The notes under the pieces: generated by a model
Told to the model about the DNA's origin: nothing
What the model saw: only the letters and a program-made list of their open reading frames with translations
Databases searched by the model: none
Program-made: the position numbers and the translations under genes
Shown: positions 26,991 to 36,234 of the stretch, piece after piece
Numbering within the stretch: the stretch's first letter is position 1
Layout: each line of letters opens with the position of its first letter
DNA from: Chloroflexota bacterium
Lineage (GTDB): Bacteria > Chloroflexota > Anaerolineae > Anaerolineales > UBA4823
Reading direction: 5' to 3'
Assembly (NCBI GenBank): GCA_029265355.1
Contig: JAJUJL010000007.1
Coordinates: 117,949-181,948 of the forward strand
DNA: 64,000 bases

Positions 26991-28313
26991 TCAAGGGCAG
27001 AGGTCGGCTGCAGTGAATCCGGGGGTGGCGTAACCGAAAGAATTGAGCGGCAGCAGCACCTGGTTGGTGTGCGCGTTGGCATACACCTCCACTGCGGTGC
27101 AGCCCTGCTCCAGCCCGCCGGCGCGCGCCTCTTTCAGGAACACGCCAGCCATCTCAGCAAAAGCGATTTGTGAAGTCGTGCCCGGCGTGGATTGGCGCAG
27201 CTCCTGGTAAGCCTGGTCGGCGTTCTCGGGTTGCTGCATGCGCCAAAAGACAACCACCATGCGGAAGCGAGCATACGCCTGCAAATTTTGGCGCTCTGCG
27301 AGCGGATCAGCCCAATCCTGGAGGGAGTCATCCAGGATCACCCGCTGGTAATCCGCCAGGGCTTGTTCGAAGCGACCCGCTTTGGCGGCGGTCTCGGCGT
27401 CTTGCAGCACGTGAATGCGGAAATTGGAGGGTTGCAGTTCCTGCCCGGCGAAGAGCCAGGCGCGGTTTTCTGGACGGTAGGTCCAGCGGTTGAGGCTGTT
27501 GCGCGGCGGGCCAGCGCCGACAGAGCCAGGGCTCGAGGCGCTGATCTCGAGATCGAATAAACCATCCTGATCGCGATCAGCCACCTGGATGAGAGGGAAC
27601 GCCAGCTCAGCGGTGCTGCCCTGCAGGCGGTTCGCCAGGCCTGCGCCGTCCCACTCGAGGATCTGGAGATCTTCGAAGCAGGTCGCCACGCCGCACTGCG
27701 CCCAACTGACGACCAGTTCGTCGCCGCCTGATGCATTCAGATCTGCAAAATGCCACAGGTGGCTGCCCTGCGGGCGGTCCTGGCGGTGAACCTGGCGGTA
27801 AGCGCCCTGTTCGCAGCGGAAAACAATGACGGCGCTGGCTGGCGGGAAGCTGGTGGACTGCGGGTCGAAGATCGAAAGCGCCAGGTCAAGCTTGCCATCG
27901 CCATCCAGGTCGCCGGAAAGCAATGGGCTGGGCTGCGAAGCAATTCCCGCTTCTTCCAGGGCTCGGCGCAATGCTTCGGGTGTGATGCCGGCGTTCAACA
28001 GGCGCAGGACCTGATCCCCGTAAGCGTTGAAGGGCGCGACTGCCAGCGTTGGAACAGCGCCGCTGGGCGGCGCGCATTGCGGATCGGGAGAGGGGGTGGG
28101 CTGGGGAATTGGCGAGGGGCTGACCGCAGGTGTGGGGGATGCAGGCAGGGCTTGCGGCGATGGGCTGGCGATCACCACCGCGGTGGGCGGGGGCGTGGAG
28201 GTGGCGGGAGCCTGCGCCAGGCGGCAGGCCAGACCAGACAGGAGCAGCACGCACCAGGAGATTTGCGTGAACCGTATGCGCTTGAGCAAGGAAAAGGTAA
28301 AATAGATGGGCAT
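26991..28313 (-). CDS. exported lipoprotein with a DxDxDG calcium-type repeat
   Basis: 440 residues from ATG 28313 (AGGA 7 bases upstream). The N-terminus has a hydrophobic segment ending LLSGLAC, a lipobox-like cysteine, then a Thr/Pro/Ser-rich stretch (about 35-85) typical of Anaerolineae surface proteins. GDLDGDGKLDLAL and VADRDQDGLFDLEI are FG-GAP/VCBS-like calcium-binding loops. The C-terminal third (about 300-400) is helical and TPR-like (AAKAGRFEQALADYQRVI). No enzyme motif is seen. It is probably anchored outside the membrane. It is divergent from the next gene, with 51 bases between starts. Confidence 0.75.
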   Translation of the reverse strand: MPIYFTFSLLKRIRFTQISWCVLLLSGLACRLAQAPATSTPPPTAVVIASPSPQALPASPTPAVSPSPIPQPTPSPDPQCAPPSGAVPTLAVAPFNAYGDQVLRLLNAGITPEALRRALEEAGIASQPSPLLSGDLDGDGKLDLALSIFDPQSTSFPPASAVIVFRCEQGAYRQVHRQDRPQGSHLWHFADLNASGGDELVVSWAQCGVATCFEDLQILEWDGAGLANRLQGSTAELAFPLIQVADRDQDGLFDLEISASSPGSVGAGPPRNSLNRWTYRPENRAWLFAGQELQPSNFRIHVLQDAETAAKAGRFEQALADYQRVILDDSLQDWADPLAERQNLQAYARFRMVVVFWRMQQPENADQAYQELRQSTPGTTSQIAFAEMAGVFLKEARAGGLEQGCTAVEVYANAHTNQVLLPLNSFGYATPGFTAADLCP

Positions 28314-28364
28314 CAACTGTTCCTGAACACCTTTACCAGCGGATTATACCCCTGCTCTGCACCG

Positions 28365-30707
28365 ATGGCCGAACGATTGCCGCCCCCTGTCTTTCACCCA
28401 GGCAGCCCCCCGGCCAATCCCGGGGCGCTGGCTCGCTACCTGCCGCCGTTGCCGCAAGGCGCGGCTGCAGCCTGGCTGCAAGCCAAGGGCATCCAACCGG
28501 GCATCCCCTGGCAGTCCGGCGGCGGCATCCTGGATCCCTTTGGCGCCGCCCCGCAAATTGCGTTGGAGCTGGCGCGGGCCGGCTACCCGGTGCTGGTGGC
28601 TGCCAACAATCCCATTTCGCGTTTCCTAATCGAGTTGCAAGCTGACCCACCCAGCGAGGGCGAGCTGCGCGCGGCTATCGCCAACCTGGCAGCCAGCCGG
28701 CGCGGCGACGAGCGCCTGGAGCCTCACATTCGCTCGCTCTATCACACCGCTTGCGACCGCTGCGGGCGCGCCGTGGAAGCGGAGGCGTTCCTGTGGGATC
28801 GCGAGAGCAACCTGCCCTACGCCCGCCTCTTTCACTGCACCGCTTGCGGCCTGGAAGGCGAATATCCCGCCAGCCAGCAAGATGTCCAGAACGCGCTGCG
28901 CTTCGCCGAAGACCGCTTGCACCGCGCCCGCGCCCTGGAACGGGTGGCGCCGCTCAACGACCCAGACCGCGAAAATGTCGCCGAGGCGCTGCAGGTTTAC
29001 CTGCCGCGCGCCGTGTATGCCCTGTTCACCATGATCAACAAGCTGGAGGCGATCCCCGCGCGCCCCGCCGAACGGCGGTTGCTGATCGCGCTGCTGCTCT
29101 CCACTTGCGACCAGGCCAACGCCTTGTGGCCACACCCCGCCGGGCGACCGCGCCCGCGCCAGCTCTTGGCGCCGCCCCGCTACCGTGAAAACAACCTGTG
29201 GATGGCTTTGGAGAACAGCCAGCGCGAGTGGCTGGCAGATGCGCCTCGCGTCGCGGTGTGCACCTGGCCCGAGCTGCCGGCGCCGGGCGGTATCAGCATC
29301 TTTGAGGGACGTTTGAAAGATTTGCAGGAGCAGCTCCAGGGGCGCTCGCCGGCTGCGGCGGTGGCGGCGCTGCCGCGTCCCAACCAGGCTTTCTGGACGC
29401 TCTCGGCGTTGTGGTCCGGCTGGCTGTGGGGGCGCGAAGCGCTGGGCCATTTCCGCAGCGTGCTGCGCCGCAGGCGCTACGATTGGAACTGGCACGCCGC
29501 TGCCCTGGCTTCTGGCTTCCACAGCCTGGTGGAAAGCCTGGAAGTGGGTGCACCCTTGCTGGGGCTGATCGGCGAGGCCGAGCCGGGTTTCATCAGCGCC
29601 GCCCTGCTGGGCGCGGAAGCGGCTGGCCTGGAGCTGGATGGCGTCGCCCTGCGCGCCGACGCCGCCCAGGCGCAGATCACCTGGCGCAGGTCCGCCCGCC
29701 GCGTGGCAGAGATCCAGAGCAGCGAAGAAGTTGAACAACCCGCCAGCTCGCAGGTGCAGCGCATGTCAGAAAGAGCCGTTAAGGCCGCCCGGGATTACCT
29801 GCTGCTGCGCAGCGAGCCGGCCAGCTACTTGCAACTGCACACCGCCGCCCTGGCAGACCTGGTGCGCGAATTGGACCTCTTCACACCCCCGCCCGACCAG
29901 CCGCGGCGCATCTTTCCAGGCCAGATGGTCAGCGCCGTCAACCAGGCATTCGAACACGCGTTTTCTTACCGCGGCGGTTTGCTGCGCTACGGCGGCAGTG
30001 AGAAGTCACTGGAGGCGGGTTACTGGTGGTTGCGCGATTGGACGCCGCCCAAGCCCGGAAAAACCGGCCTCCCTGCCCAGGGCAGGCCGCTTGCCGACCA
30101 GGTGGAGATCGAGCTGGTGCGCTACCTGGTCAAATGCCAGGCCTGCCAGCGAGAGGAGATCGACCAGCACCTGTGCGGGCAGTTTCCTGGAACGCTGACG
30201 CCCAACGATGAGCTGCTGGCGGTTTTGTTGCGTTCCTATGCCGCCTACACCCCCGAGACCCGGCAATGGCGGCTGCGCCCGGAAGACCAGCCCGAGGCGC
30301 GCCGCAAGGATATCCAGCGCATCCAGGGGCAACTGCAAGCCATCGGCAGGCAGCTTGGCTTCCAGGTTTCGGGCGAGCGACCTTTGCTGTGGATCAGGCA
30401 AAACGGCGGGGTGTACGCCGCTTTCTATGTGCTCGCTTCGGCGGTGTTTTCTGAGCTGGTGTATCTCTCAGCCCAGCGCGCTGAGAGCGCCTTCCTGGCG
30501 CTGCCCGGCGGGCGCGCCGAGCTGGCGTTGCACAAGTTGAAGCATAACCCGCACCTGGCGCAAACAGTGCGGGCGGGCTGGCGCTTTGTGAAATTCCGCC
30601 ATGTGCAGCATCTCAGCAACGCCAACCTGCACAGCGCGGCGCAGTTCGAGGAGCAGCTCGAGCTGGACCCGTTGCAGGACACCTCCCCGCAACTGCGCAT
30701 GTTCTAG
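28365..30707 (+). CDS. DNA-methylase-like protein with degenerate catalytic motif and zinc ribbon
   Basis: 780 residues from ATG 28365; earlier in-frame codons lie inside the divergent lipoprotein gene. Near residue 55 ILDPFGAAPQIALELARAGY resembles the SAM-binding motif of COG1743-type adenine methylases (DPFAGxGT), followed by VAANNPISRFLI in the place of DxNPVA. A zinc ribbon follows (CDRC near 130, CTAC near 160). Where a DPPY motif should stand the sequence reads LPRPNQAFWTLSALWSGWLW. The C-terminal 300 residues are unlike a methylase core. The family assignment comes from motif order only. If right, the protein has probably lost methyl transfer. A TTATAC lies 16 bases before ATG with no Shine-Dalgarno, so the mRNA may have a very short leader. 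Confidence 0.6.
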   Translation: MAERLPPPVFHPGSPPANPGALARYLPPLPQGAAAAWLQAKGIQPGIPWQSGGGILDPFGAAPQIALELARAGYPVLVAANNPISRFLIELQADPPSEGELRAAIANLAASRRGDERLEPHIRSLYHTACDRCGRAVEAEAFLWDRESNLPYARLFHCTACGLEGEYPASQQDVQNALRFAEDRLHRARALERVAPLNDPDRENVAEALQVYLPRAVYALFTMINKLEAIPARPAERRLLIALLLSTCDQANALWPHPAGRPRPRQLLAPPRYRENNLWMALENSQREWLADAPRVAVCTWPELPAPGGISIFEGRLKDLQEQLQGRSPAAAVAALPRPNQAFWTLSALWSGWLWGREALGHFRSVLRRRRYDWNWHAAALASGFHSLVESLEVGAPLLGLIGEAEPGFISAALLGAEAAGLELDGVALRADAAQAQITWRRSARRVAEIQSSEEVEQPASSQVQRMSERAVKAARDYLLLRSEPASYLQLHTAALADLVRELDLFTPPPDQPRRIFPGQMVSAVNQAFEHAFSYRGGLLRYGGSEKSLEAGYWWLRDWTPPKPGKTGLPAQGRPLADQVEIELVRYLVKCQACQREEIDQHLCGQFPGTLTPNDELLAVLLRSYAAYTPETRQWRLRPEDQPEARRKDIQRIQGQLQAIGRQLGFQVSGERPLLWIRQNGGVYAAFYVLASAVFSELVYLSAQRAESAFLALPGGRAELALHKLKHNPHLAQTVRAGWRFVKFRHVQHLSNANLHSAAQFEEQLELDPLQDTSPQLRMF

Positions 30708-30762
30708 GTGCATGAATGACGGGCAGGCTTCCCACCCACGGCGTGAGTCTTGAGCTATTGGG

Positions 30763-31680
30763 CTAATCTGTGGTGCGCGCCTCTGCCAGGAAGCGGTCGA
30801 ATTCGGCGCGGGTGGGGAGCGAGGGCATAGCGCCCATGCGCGTCACCGCCAGCGCCCCGCCGGCGTTGCCCCAGGCGGTCGCCTGGTGCAGAGAAAGCCC
30901 TTCGCGCAGCGCCACCGCAAAAGCGCCGACGAAGGCATCCCCGGCAGCGGTGGTGTCCACCACCGGAACACGGTAGGTTGGCAGGCGCTCCTGCCAATCG
31001 CCATCCACTACCAGGGCGCCTTTCTCGCTCAAGGTGACCACCAGGCGCCTGACACCGTGCGATTGCAGCACCTGCAGCGCGGCTTTGATGGTGTCCTGCC
31101 CGGCAAGCATGGCCAGCTCAGACTGGTTGGGGATGAGATAGTCCACCTGTTCGAGCAGGTCCATCTCGAGCAACTGCGCCGGGGCGGGATTGAGCACCAC
31201 GGGTATGCCGCGCTGCCTGGCGATGTGAATCGCTTTTTCGACGCTCACCAGGGGGCATTCCAACTGCAAAAGCAAGACGGCCGCGCCGTCGAAAGCCGCC
31301 TGGGCGTCGACGATATCCTGCGGGGTGAGCAGGCTGTTGGCGCCGCCAGCGACGACGATGATATTTTGTCCGGCTTCATCCACGGCGATAAAAGCCACGC
31401 CGCTGGGGGCGTGAGCGTCGCGGTAGATGTAGGAAGTATCCACCCCATTGCTGGAAAGCGCCTGCACCAGCTCATCGCCAAAGGCATCGCGCCCGACGCG
31501 CCCGATCATCTTGACCGGGCAGCCCAGGCGCGCTGCCGCTACCGCCTGGTTGGCGCCCTTGCCGCCCGGATAGCGGCGGTATTCGTTGCTGATCACCGTC
31601 TCACCGACCAGCGGGTGGTGCGGGACGCGCACCACCAGGTCCATGTTCAGGCTGCCAACGACCAGGATGTGTCCTCGCAT
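30763..31680 (-). CDS. rbsK: PfkB-family sugar kinase, ribokinase-like
   Basis: 305 residues from ATG 31680 (AGGA 8 bases upstream). It phosphorylates ribose or a similar sugar with ATP. N-terminal VVGSLNMDLVVRVP and the first PfkB signature YPGGKGANQAVAAARLG are followed by VVLNPAPA, IPNQSELAML and the second signature DTTAAGDAFVGAF, which carries the catalytic Asp. The match with ribokinases is good along the whole length. It has no sugar transporter or isomerase beside it, and a structured 200-base gap lies upstream, so it is probably transcribed alone. Confidence 0.9.
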   Translation of the reverse strand: MRGHILVVGSLNMDLVVRVPHHPLVGETVISNEYRRYPGGKGANQAVAAARLGCPVKMIGRVGRDAFGDELVQALSSNGVDTSYIYRDAHAPSGVAFIAVDEAGQNIIVVAGGANSLLTPQDIVDAQAAFDGAAVLLLQLECPLVSVEKAIHIARQRGIPVVLNPAPAQLLEMDLLEQVDYLIPNQSELAMLAGQDTIKAALQVLQSHGVRRLVVTLSEKGALVVDGDWQERLPTYRVPVVDTTAAGDAFVGAFAVALREGLSLHQATAWGNAGGALAVTRMGAMPSLPTRAEFDRFLAEARTTD

Positions 31681-31810
31681 AAGTACTTTCCTTTGCAACG
31701 TATTATTTTGAGTCGGGGCAAAGCATCCGGCAAAATCAACCGTAGCGGACCTGAACTTTTGTTGCTGGATGCTTTTCCCGCGCTGCGCGTCTAGCGGGCT
31801 GCATGGGTGA

Positions 31811-31870
31811 GTAAAGCATTTGCCTGGAGGGATAAGTCTTTCCGGGAAAGGTATCTGGCAAATGCTTTAC
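31811..31870. repeat. 60-bp nested inverted repeat upstream of the sugar kinase
   Basis: GTAAAGCATTTGCC (31811-31824) and its perfect complement GGCAAATGCTTTAC (31857-31870) flank an inner hairpin (CTTTCC / GGAAAG around 31838-31850). It lies between the LCP gene stop and the kinase start, both on the minus strand. It is not followed by a T-tract. The remaining sequence 31681-31810 shows only the kinase ribosome site. Confidence 0.7.
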
Positions 31871-31882
31871 ACCTGCAATTGG

Positions 31883-33304
31883 TTATGGCAATGAGTTCGA
31901 CGCTGCCCAATCGTTGCCCAGGATCAGCTCGACGTCCACCGGGCTGTTGGGGTCGTACTGGTACTGGATGCGCTGCTCGGAGATGCCCAGCAGCTCCACC
32001 AGGTAACGCAGCGTAAACGGGCGTCCCCGGTGATCGATGAGGCGCGTCTGCCCGGCGACTGGCTGCGTCGCGCCGCTGTTTGCGGCGCGCACACCCAGGC
32101 TGCGCAAATAGTCTGCGGTGCGCGCGTCTAACCCATCCACACGGCTGGCGTTGAAGACTGCCACGCTGGCTTGCTCAGCCGCCATCTGCTCTTGAGGCTT
32201 GCCCGGCGTCATCGGCGCCAGGGCGGCTGAAGCGGTGAAGATTTCATCGCGCAGCACGTGAATTTTATCAGTTAATGGGATCAGAATAGCAAGGTCGTCC
32301 GGGGAGCGCCCAAAGATGACCATCTTCTCGCTGATCACGCCGCGAGTGATCTTCTCTTCTGGCACCTGGGCGGCCAAAAGCGCCAGGCGCAGGGCTTCTT
32401 CCAATGTCAGGTTGGTGTGGATGCCAGAGGCCAGCTCATTGTATAGCACATCCGATTTTTCAACCAGCACTGACAGCATATCCCGGCTGAGGATGCGGTT
32501 CCGTATCGCCATGATCACTTGCTGCTGGCGGCGGGCGCGGTCGAAGTCGCCGCCTTCGGTGTAGCGGGCGCGGGCATAGGCCAATGCCCATTCGCCGGGC
32601 AGCACCTGCACGCCGGGCTGCAGCGTCTTCTTGGTGCTGGCGCCCGCCCCGAGAAGGTCCACGGTGATCTTCTCCGGGATCTCAATTTTAACCCCGCCGA
32701 TCTCATCAATGAAACGCACAAAGGCGCCGAAATCAACCTGGGCATAGTAGTTGATCGGCACACCCAGGAACTGCTCCACGGTCTTGACCGCCAGCCCCGG
32801 GCCGCCGCCAGGCAACTTGTAGGCGTCGCCCAGGTAGTAGGCGGTGTTGATCTTGCCGTGCTTGAAACCCGGTATGGACACCCACAGGTCACGGGGTATG
32901 GAGAGAATACCCGCCGTCTTGCTGAGCGGATCCAGTGTGAGCAAAATCATCGTATCGCTGCGCGAGTATTCGGAACCAGCCTGCCAATCGCGGTAATCTA
33001 GGCCCAACAGCAGGATAGTCACCCGGCTGGCGCCGTCCCAGGGCTGCAGGGAGGGCTCGACATCCGGTGCTGGCAGGCGGGCAGGGACAGTGGCCGTCGG
33101 CTCGTCCGGCCGCGGGGTTGCCGACTGGCTGGTGAAAAGCGGGCTATCGCTGGCCGGCAAGCCCAGGGAGGTGCGCGTCCAGGCGCGCGCCGTGCGGAAA
33201 GCCAGCACGCCAGCCGCCAGCGCCAGCGCCACGGCCAGCAAAGACAGCGCCGCACCCAGCAACAGCTTGCGAACCTGGGGACTGAGTGGTGGATGGTCGG
33301 TCAT
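31883..33304 (-). CDS. LytR-CpsA-Psr (LCP) family cell-wall protein
   Basis: 473 residues from ATG 33304. One TM segment (about 15-37) anchors a large external part. The LCP domain (about 100-290) shows TILLLGLDYRDW, SRSDTMILLTLDP, GILSIPRDLWVSIPG, KINTAYYLG and ALAYARARYTEGGDFDRARR, with the arginines and aspartates that bind polyprenyl phosphate. The C-terminal part (about 385-470, VAVFNASRVDGLDARTADYL) is the LytR C-terminal domain. LCP enzymes attach polymers to peptidoglycan or other envelope glycans. Its start overlaps the TPR gene stop (ATGA), so the two form one unit. The upstream extension of the frame runs through the repetitive Thr-Pro region and is not coding. Confidence 0.92.
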   Translation of the reverse strand: MTDHPPLSPQVRKLLLGAALSLLAVALALAAGVLAFRTARAWTRTSLGLPASDSPLFTSQSATPRPDEPTATVPARLPAPDVEPSLQPWDGASRVTILLLGLDYRDWQAGSEYSRSDTMILLTLDPLSKTAGILSIPRDLWVSIPGFKHGKINTAYYLGDAYKLPGGGPGLAVKTVEQFLGVPINYYAQVDFGAFVRFIDEIGGVKIEIPEKITVDLLGAGASTKKTLQPGVQVLPGEWALAYARARYTEGGDFDRARRQQQVIMAIRNRILSRDMLSVLVEKSDVLYNELASGIHTNLTLEEALRLALLAAQVPEEKITRGVISEKMVIFGRSPDDLAILIPLTDKIHVLRDEIFTASAALAPMTPGKPQEQMAAEQASVAVFNASRVDGLDARTADYLRSLGVRAANSGATQPVAGQTRLIDHRGRPFTLRYLVELLGISEQRIQYQYDPNSPVDVELILGNDWAASNSLP

Positions 33305-34665
33305 CGTGCACCTCCCAGCCCAGGCAGCACAGGCAGAACCAGCGCGAACCAGAAAAACCGCCACGGCAGGTCGCCCTGGTCCGGCGGGGTGGGCGTCTCG
33401 GTGGGCGTGGGGGTCTCGCTGGGCGTGGGCGGGGTGGGCGTATCCGGCGCCGGTTGGGTATCGGTGGGGGTGGGCGTCGCGCTGAGCGGCAGGCCGGGCT
33501 GCGTTGGCGTGGGCGTCTCGGTGGCGGTTGGCGAGGCAGGGTTGGTCGGCGTGGGCGTCTGGCTCGGCCCCGGTGGGAAGGTCGGCGTCAGGGTCGGCGT
33601 CGCTTCGATCGTGCCGGTGGGCGTCAGGGTGAGCGTGCCTGCGGTTGGCGTGGGCGTAAAAGTGGCGGTGGGCGGCGAGCACTGGTTGATGACAAAGGCC
33701 AGCGTGGGCTCGACTGCCGCAACAGGGCGCACGCTTTGAGCCAGCTCGTACTGTTCCTGGGCAGCGCACCAATCTTCCTTAGCAGCGAGCTGCGCAGCGT
33801 ACTGCAGGATGGAGGCGTAATAGCGCTCGAACGAGGTCCAGCCGGAGCTGTCGCTCAGGTATGGCGCGGCGGCGGCAAGCTGCCCAAAATAATAGACAGC
33901 CTGCTCGGGGAATACTTCCCAAAAGCCCAGCCCGATCATGTACAGGCGCGCCAGGGAGCGGTAATTGGCGGCGCTGCTGTCCAGCGGGCCAAATTTTTCC
34001 GCCAGGGAGAGATCGTAGATGCCACCTTCCAGCTCCCCCCGGTCGCGGATCTTCTCCAGGCCGCGGCTGAGCAGGGCGCGGTACAGCAGGCTATCCACTT
34101 CCACCGTGCGGTAAGCCGGGTCTGAGGCGCGCAACGCCACCAGTGTATCGATCAGGGCGTCCCACTCACCGGCCTCGAAATGCTGCTGCGCCTGCTGGAA
34201 GCGGTCCTCCAGCGGACGCATATCCGCGGTGGGCGTCAGTGTGGGGGTGGGCGGAGGGTTGGTGGGCGTGGCGGTGGCATACAGCACGGCCATGGACTGC
34301 GCCAGTCCTTCGGCTGCGCCCGGGAAAGCCGGGTCGCGCGCCAGAACGTACTCGAAACGCTGCCGCGCCAGGTCGTACTGACCCTGGTTCAGCTCCATCA
34401 TCGCCAGGGTGTACTGCTCCACCAGCGACTGCGCCGACTGGGCGACCGCCTGGCGCTGGTAATCCTGCTGGGCCGCCTGGTAGCCCTGATAGGCTCCGAG
34501 AGCGATCGAGCTGCCCAGCAGCAGCACGAATACCAAAGCCAGCCCACCGCCGATCAGCCAGCGGCGCGGGTTAATTCGCCGCATCCGGTTCTGCGGGCGT
34601 TGGCCTGGTCGCGCCGGCTGCGTTGCTGCCACCGGCTGAGTATCATCGAGATGCTGTTCGGGCAT
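33301..34665 (-). CDS. membrane-anchored TPR protein with Thr-Pro-rich linker and C-terminal TM
   Basis: 454 residues. A cytoplasmic start of about 33 residues, TM at about 35-58, then TPR-like helices (MELNQGQYDLARQRFEYVLA), a short TPTNPPPTPTLTPT linker, a second helical domain (about 150-320), a long TPTP/ETPTPT-rich tail (about 325-435) and a final hydrophobic helix (RFFWFALVLPVLPGL). This looks like an extracellular scaffold spanning the wall. Overlap with the LCP gene suggests they act together in envelope assembly. No enzyme motif is seen. The Thr-Pro repeats make the DNA itself repetitive, so assembly errors are possible here. Confidence 0.8.
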   Translation of the reverse strand: MPEQHLDDTQPVAATQPARPGQRPQNRMRRINPRRWLIGGGLALVFVLLLGSSIALGAYQGYQAAQQDYQRQAVAQSAQSLVEQYTLAMMELNQGQYDLARQRFEYVLARDPAFPGAAEGLAQSMAVLYATATPTNPPPTPTLTPTADMRPLEDRFQQAQQHFEAGEWDALIDTLVALRASDPAYRTVEVDSLLYRALLSRGLEKIRDRGELEGGIYDLSLAEKFGPLDSSAANYRSLARLYMIGLGFWEVFPEQAVYYFGQLAAAAPYLSDSSGWTSFERYYASILQYAAQLAAKEDWCAAQEQYELAQSVRPVAAVEPTLAFVINQCSPPTATFTPTPTAGTLTLTPTGTIEATPTLTPTFPPGPSQTPTPTNPASPTATETPTPTQPGLPLSATPTPTDTQPAPDTPTPPTPSETPTPTETPTPPDQGDLPWRFFWFALVLPVLPGLGGAR

Positions 34666-34679
34666 AGTGAATCCTTGTC

Positions 34680-34706
34680 GAGCACCCGCCGGTTATGCGG
34701 GCGCTC
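34680..34706 (-). promoter_or_regulatory. leader hairpin before the TPR-LCP operon
   Basis: On the minus strand GAGCGCCCGC pairs with GCGGGTGCTC (one G-U) over a 7-base loop, between the aspartase stop and the TPR gene start. A TACAAT (-10-like) stands just upstream near 34719-34724. It could terminate aspA or structure the leader of the next operon. Confidence 0.4.
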
Positions 34707-34750
34707 TCCAAAGACGATATTGTACCCCGTTTTGTTCCCGGAATCCTGTC

Positions 34751-36163
34751 TCAAGCTCGCCGGTGGAAATAGCGCGGGCGAGTCATGTTTTCCGGAGAGA
34801 GCACCTCTTCCATCTCCTCTTGCGTCAGGTAGCCCTTCTCCAGCACGATCTCGTACACCGAGCGCCCGCTGCGCAGCGCTTCGGCGGCGATCTCGGTGGA
34901 TTTTTCGTAACCCAGCAGCGGGTTGAGCGCTGTCACCAGCCCGATGCTGTTCTCCACCTGCCGGCGGCAGACCTCGCGGTTGGCAGTGATGCCCAGGATG
35001 CAGCGCTCGCGCAGCGTATGGCAGGCGCGCTGCAGCATGTCGATCGAGCGAAACAGGTTGAAGGCGATCACCGGCTCCATGGCGTTCAACTCCAACTGCC
35101 CGGCCTCTGCCGCCATGGTCACGGTAACATCGTTGCCGATGACTTCGAAAGCCACCTGGTTGACCACTTCAGGTATGACCGGATTGACCTTGCCGGGCAT
35201 GATGGAAGAGCCGGGCGCCATGGGCGGCAGGTTGATCTCGCCCAACCCGGCGCGCGGACCGGAGGACAGCAGGCGCAGGTCGTTGCAAATCTTGGAGAGC
35301 TTGACCGCCACGCGCTTAAGCACGCCGGAGAGCTGCACGTAGGCGCCGGAATCCTGGGTGGCTTCCACCAGGTTCTGCGAGGCGATCACCGGCACGCCGG
35401 AGACCTGCGCCAGGATCTCGGTCACCAGGGCGGCATACTCGGGATGGGCATTCAACCCGGTGCCGATGGCGGTGGCGCCCATGTTGATTTCACGAATGAG
35501 TTGCTGCGCCTCGCCCACCCGCAGCACGTCTTCGCCGACCATCACGGCGTAAGCCTCGAACTCCTGTCCCAGCGTCATCGGAACCGCGTCCTGGAGCTGG
35601 GTGCGCCCCATCTTGATCACGTCGCTGAACTCGACGCCTTTTTGGCGCAGCGCATCCTGTAATGCCTTCATCGCCTCTACCAGCATATCCAGCTCGACGC
35701 TCAGGGTCATGCGCAGGGCGGTGGGATACACGTCGTTGGTGGACTGCGACATGTTAACGTGGTTGAGCGGGTGCAGTATGTCATAGCGCCCGCGCTCCTC
35801 GCCCAAAATCTCCAGAGCGCGGTTGGCAATCACCTCGTTGGCGTTCATGTTGGTGGAGGTGCCGGCGCCGCCCTGGATCACGTCCACCACGAACTCGTCG
35901 TGCAGCTTGCCGGCGGCGATCTCATCGCAGGCCTGGGCGATGGCTTGCGCCAGGCGCGAGGGCAGCAGCCCCAGCCGCTCGTTTGCCAGGGCGGCGGCTT
36001 TCTTGATGTGCGCCAGGGAGACGATCAGGTGCGGATAGTGCGAGATGGGGATGCCGGTGATGGCGTAATTTTCCAGGGCGCGCAGCGTCTGGATGCCGTA
36101 GTAGCGCTCGGCAGGCACCTGGTGCTCGCCAAGCAGGTCGTGTTCTGTACGGGTGAGGCTCAT
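34751..36163 (-). CDS. aspA: aspartate ammonia-lyase
   Basis: 470 residues from ATG 36163 (CAGGAG 5 bases upstream). It converts aspartate to fumarate and ammonia. Family signatures are DVIQGGAGTSTNMNANEV, NMSQSTNDVYPTALRM and the substrate loop GSSIMPGKVNPVIPEVVNQV, where S319/S320 lie on the catalytic loop. VIPEVVNQVAFEVIGND is the aspartase form; fumarases have different residues here. Full length. It stands alone between envelope genes and may feed fumarate to anaerobic metabolism together with the amino-acid genes upstream. Fumarase activity is a less likely alternative. Confidence 0.93.
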   Translation of the reverse strand: MSLTRTEHDLLGEHQVPAERYYGIQTLRALENYAITGIPISHYPHLIVSLAHIKKAAALANERLGLLPSRLAQAIAQACDEIAAGKLHDEFVVDVIQGGAGTSTNMNANEVIANRALEILGEERGRYDILHPLNHVNMSQSTNDVYPTALRMTLSVELDMLVEAMKALQDALRQKGVEFSDVIKMGRTQLQDAVPMTLGQEFEAYAVMVGEDVLRVGEAQQLIREINMGATAIGTGLNAHPEYAALVTEILAQVSGVPVIASQNLVEATQDSGAYVQLSGVLKRVAVKLSKICNDLRLLSSGPRAGLGEINLPPMAPGSSIMPGKVNPVIPEVVNQVAFEVIGNDVTVTMAAEAGQLELNAMEPVIAFNLFRSIDMLQRACHTLRERCILGITANREVCRRQVENSIGLVTALNPLLGYEKSTEIAAEALRSGRSVYEIVLEKGYLTQEEMEEVLSPENMTRPRYFHRRA

Positions 36164-36188
36164 AGAGGCTCCTGGATAAATGCCTTGA

Positions 36189-36230
36189 AACACAAAGAAC
36201 ACGAAGGAGGCGCGAAGGTCACAAAGGTAC
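36189..36230. repeat. CAAAG-type repeat tract
   Basis: Short near-copies of CACAAAG/CGAAGG alternate (CACAAAGAACACGAAGG, GGCGCGAAGGTCACAAAGG) between the SCP2 gene end and aspA. The same motif set occurs at 46599-46759 and 63402-63467. Confidence 0.5.
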
Positions 36231-36234
36231 CATA

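Noticed and set aside
33286..34125. Gly/Arg-rich plus-strand frames opposite the Thr-Pro-rich TPR protein
   Set aside because: Their low complexity is the complement of the TPTP repeat; no ribosome site.
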